From Chloroflexota bacterium (GTDB lineage: Bacteria > Chloroflexota > Anaerolineae > UBA1429), in the NCBI GenBank assembly GCA_012513595.1, contig JAAZBY010000403.1:1-5960 (forward strand): a stretch of 5,960 nt of DNA, written 5' to 3'. Of the stretch, positions 5,503 to 5,960 are shown in pieces (positions within the stretch are counted from its first letter, which is position 1; each line of letters begins with the position of its first letter). A model generated the notes under the pieces. That model worked only from the letters and a program-made list of their open reading frames with translations. It was not told the DNA's origin and searched no databases. The translations under genes were made by a program, and so were the position numbers.

Positions 5503-5946
5503 GTGAACCTGAAGGAACGCCTTCTGGCCGATCTCTACACGGCCATGCGCCAGCAGGACCTGCAGCGGCGTGACCATATCCGCTTCCTGCGCTCGATCAT
5601 CGCCAACGCCGAGATCGAGTGGCAGCGCGAGGCCACCGACCAGGACGTGCAGGTGCTCATCTCCCGAGAGGTGCGCCAGCGCGAAGAGGCCATAGAGATC
5701 TATCGCCAGGCCGGGCGACAGGACTTGGTCAGCCAGGAAGAGGCAGCCATCGCCGTCCTGTCCGACTACCTTCCCGAGCAGGCTTCCCCTGATGCGGTGC
5801 GCCAGGTTGTGCAGCGCATCATCACAGAGCTGGGGGCCAGCGGCATGAAAGACATGGGCGCCGTCATGAAGCGGGCTATGTCCGAGCTGCGCGGCAAGGC
5901 CGATGGCTCCCTGGTGAACCAGATCGCGCGGGATCTGCTCACCTAG
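5503..5946 (+). CDS. yqeY: YqeY-family (GatB/YqeY domain) protein, 147 aa
   Basis: This is a complete stand-alone member of the GatB/YqeY family. The domain resembles the C-terminal, tRNA-binding region of the GatB subunit of Glu-tRNA(Gln)/Asp-tRNA(Asn) amidotransferase, so a tRNA-related role is often assumed, but the function of free-standing YqeY proteins is not established. Typical parts are the N-terminal helix MNLKERLLADLYTAMRQQD, the IRFLRSIIANAEIE segment (27-40), the central REVRQREEAIEIYRQAGR helix (55-72), LSDYLPEQ (86-93) and a C-terminal helical domain with GMKDMGAVMKRAMSELRGK (114-132). Length matches the usual of about 148 aa. The GTG start is set by homology; the ribosome binding site is weak (TGGAGT, about 11 nt upstream). 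It lies 42 bp after rpsU, downstream of a possible attenuator, and probably depends on read-through from the rpsU promoter. Confidence 0.92.
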   Translation: MNLKERLLADLYTAMRQQDLQRRDHIRFLRSIIANAEIEWQREATDQDVQVLISREVRQREEAIEIYRQAGRQDLVSQEEAAIAVLSDYLPEQASPDAVRQVVQRIITELGASGMKDMGAVMKRAMSELRGKADGSLVNQIARDLLT

Positions 5947-5960
5947 ATCGCCCGCCCGCC

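Overview
This window is a fatty-acid-synthesis (FAS II) locus followed by a ribosomal protein gene and a YqeY gene, from a GC-rich bacterium (about two-thirds G+C by eye, strongly GC-biased third codon positions). An FMN-type enoyl-ACP reductase (FabK) in place of FabI, together with rpsU followed by a YqeY-family gene, would fit Chloroflexota, Firmicutes or a related terrabacterial lineage. Chloroflexota is a low-confidence guess; no RNA gene or lineage-specific marker is present to settle it.

Layout: on the minus strand, fabF (2187-952) is followed by fabH (980 to beyond base 1, cut by the window edge); the two genes overlap by 29 bp. A divergent intergenic region of about 200 bp (2188-2391) carries a GC-rich inverted repeat, a small AT-rich patch and weak promoter/operator candidates. 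On the plus strand, fabK (2392-3339), fabD (3352-4314) and fabG (4311-5057) form a tight operon: 12 bp between fabK and fabD, and an ATGA stop/start overlap between fabD and fabG. A convincing Rho-independent terminator (5102-5130) closes it. A consensus sigma-70-type promoter (TTGACA, 16 nt, TATAAT; 5174-5201) drives rpsU (5257-5460). A second hairpin terminator overlaps the 3' end of rpsU, with the rpsU stop codon in its loop. A complete YqeY-family gene (5503-5946) follows, and only 14 bases remain after it.

How the genes work together: FabD loads malonate onto acyl carrier protein (ACP); FabH starts chains by condensing acetyl-CoA with malonyl-ACP; FabF elongates; FabG makes the first reduction of each cycle and FabK the last. 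The dehydratase (fabZ), ACP (acpP) and acetyl-CoA carboxylase genes are not in the window and must lie elsewhere, possibly beyond fabH. Catalytic residues are intact in all five fab proteins.

I found no mobile element, CRISPR array, tRNA, rRNA or evidently new system. This is core metabolism; the points worth checking are regulatory: the divergent control region, the terminator that traps the rpsU stop codon, and the split gene order.
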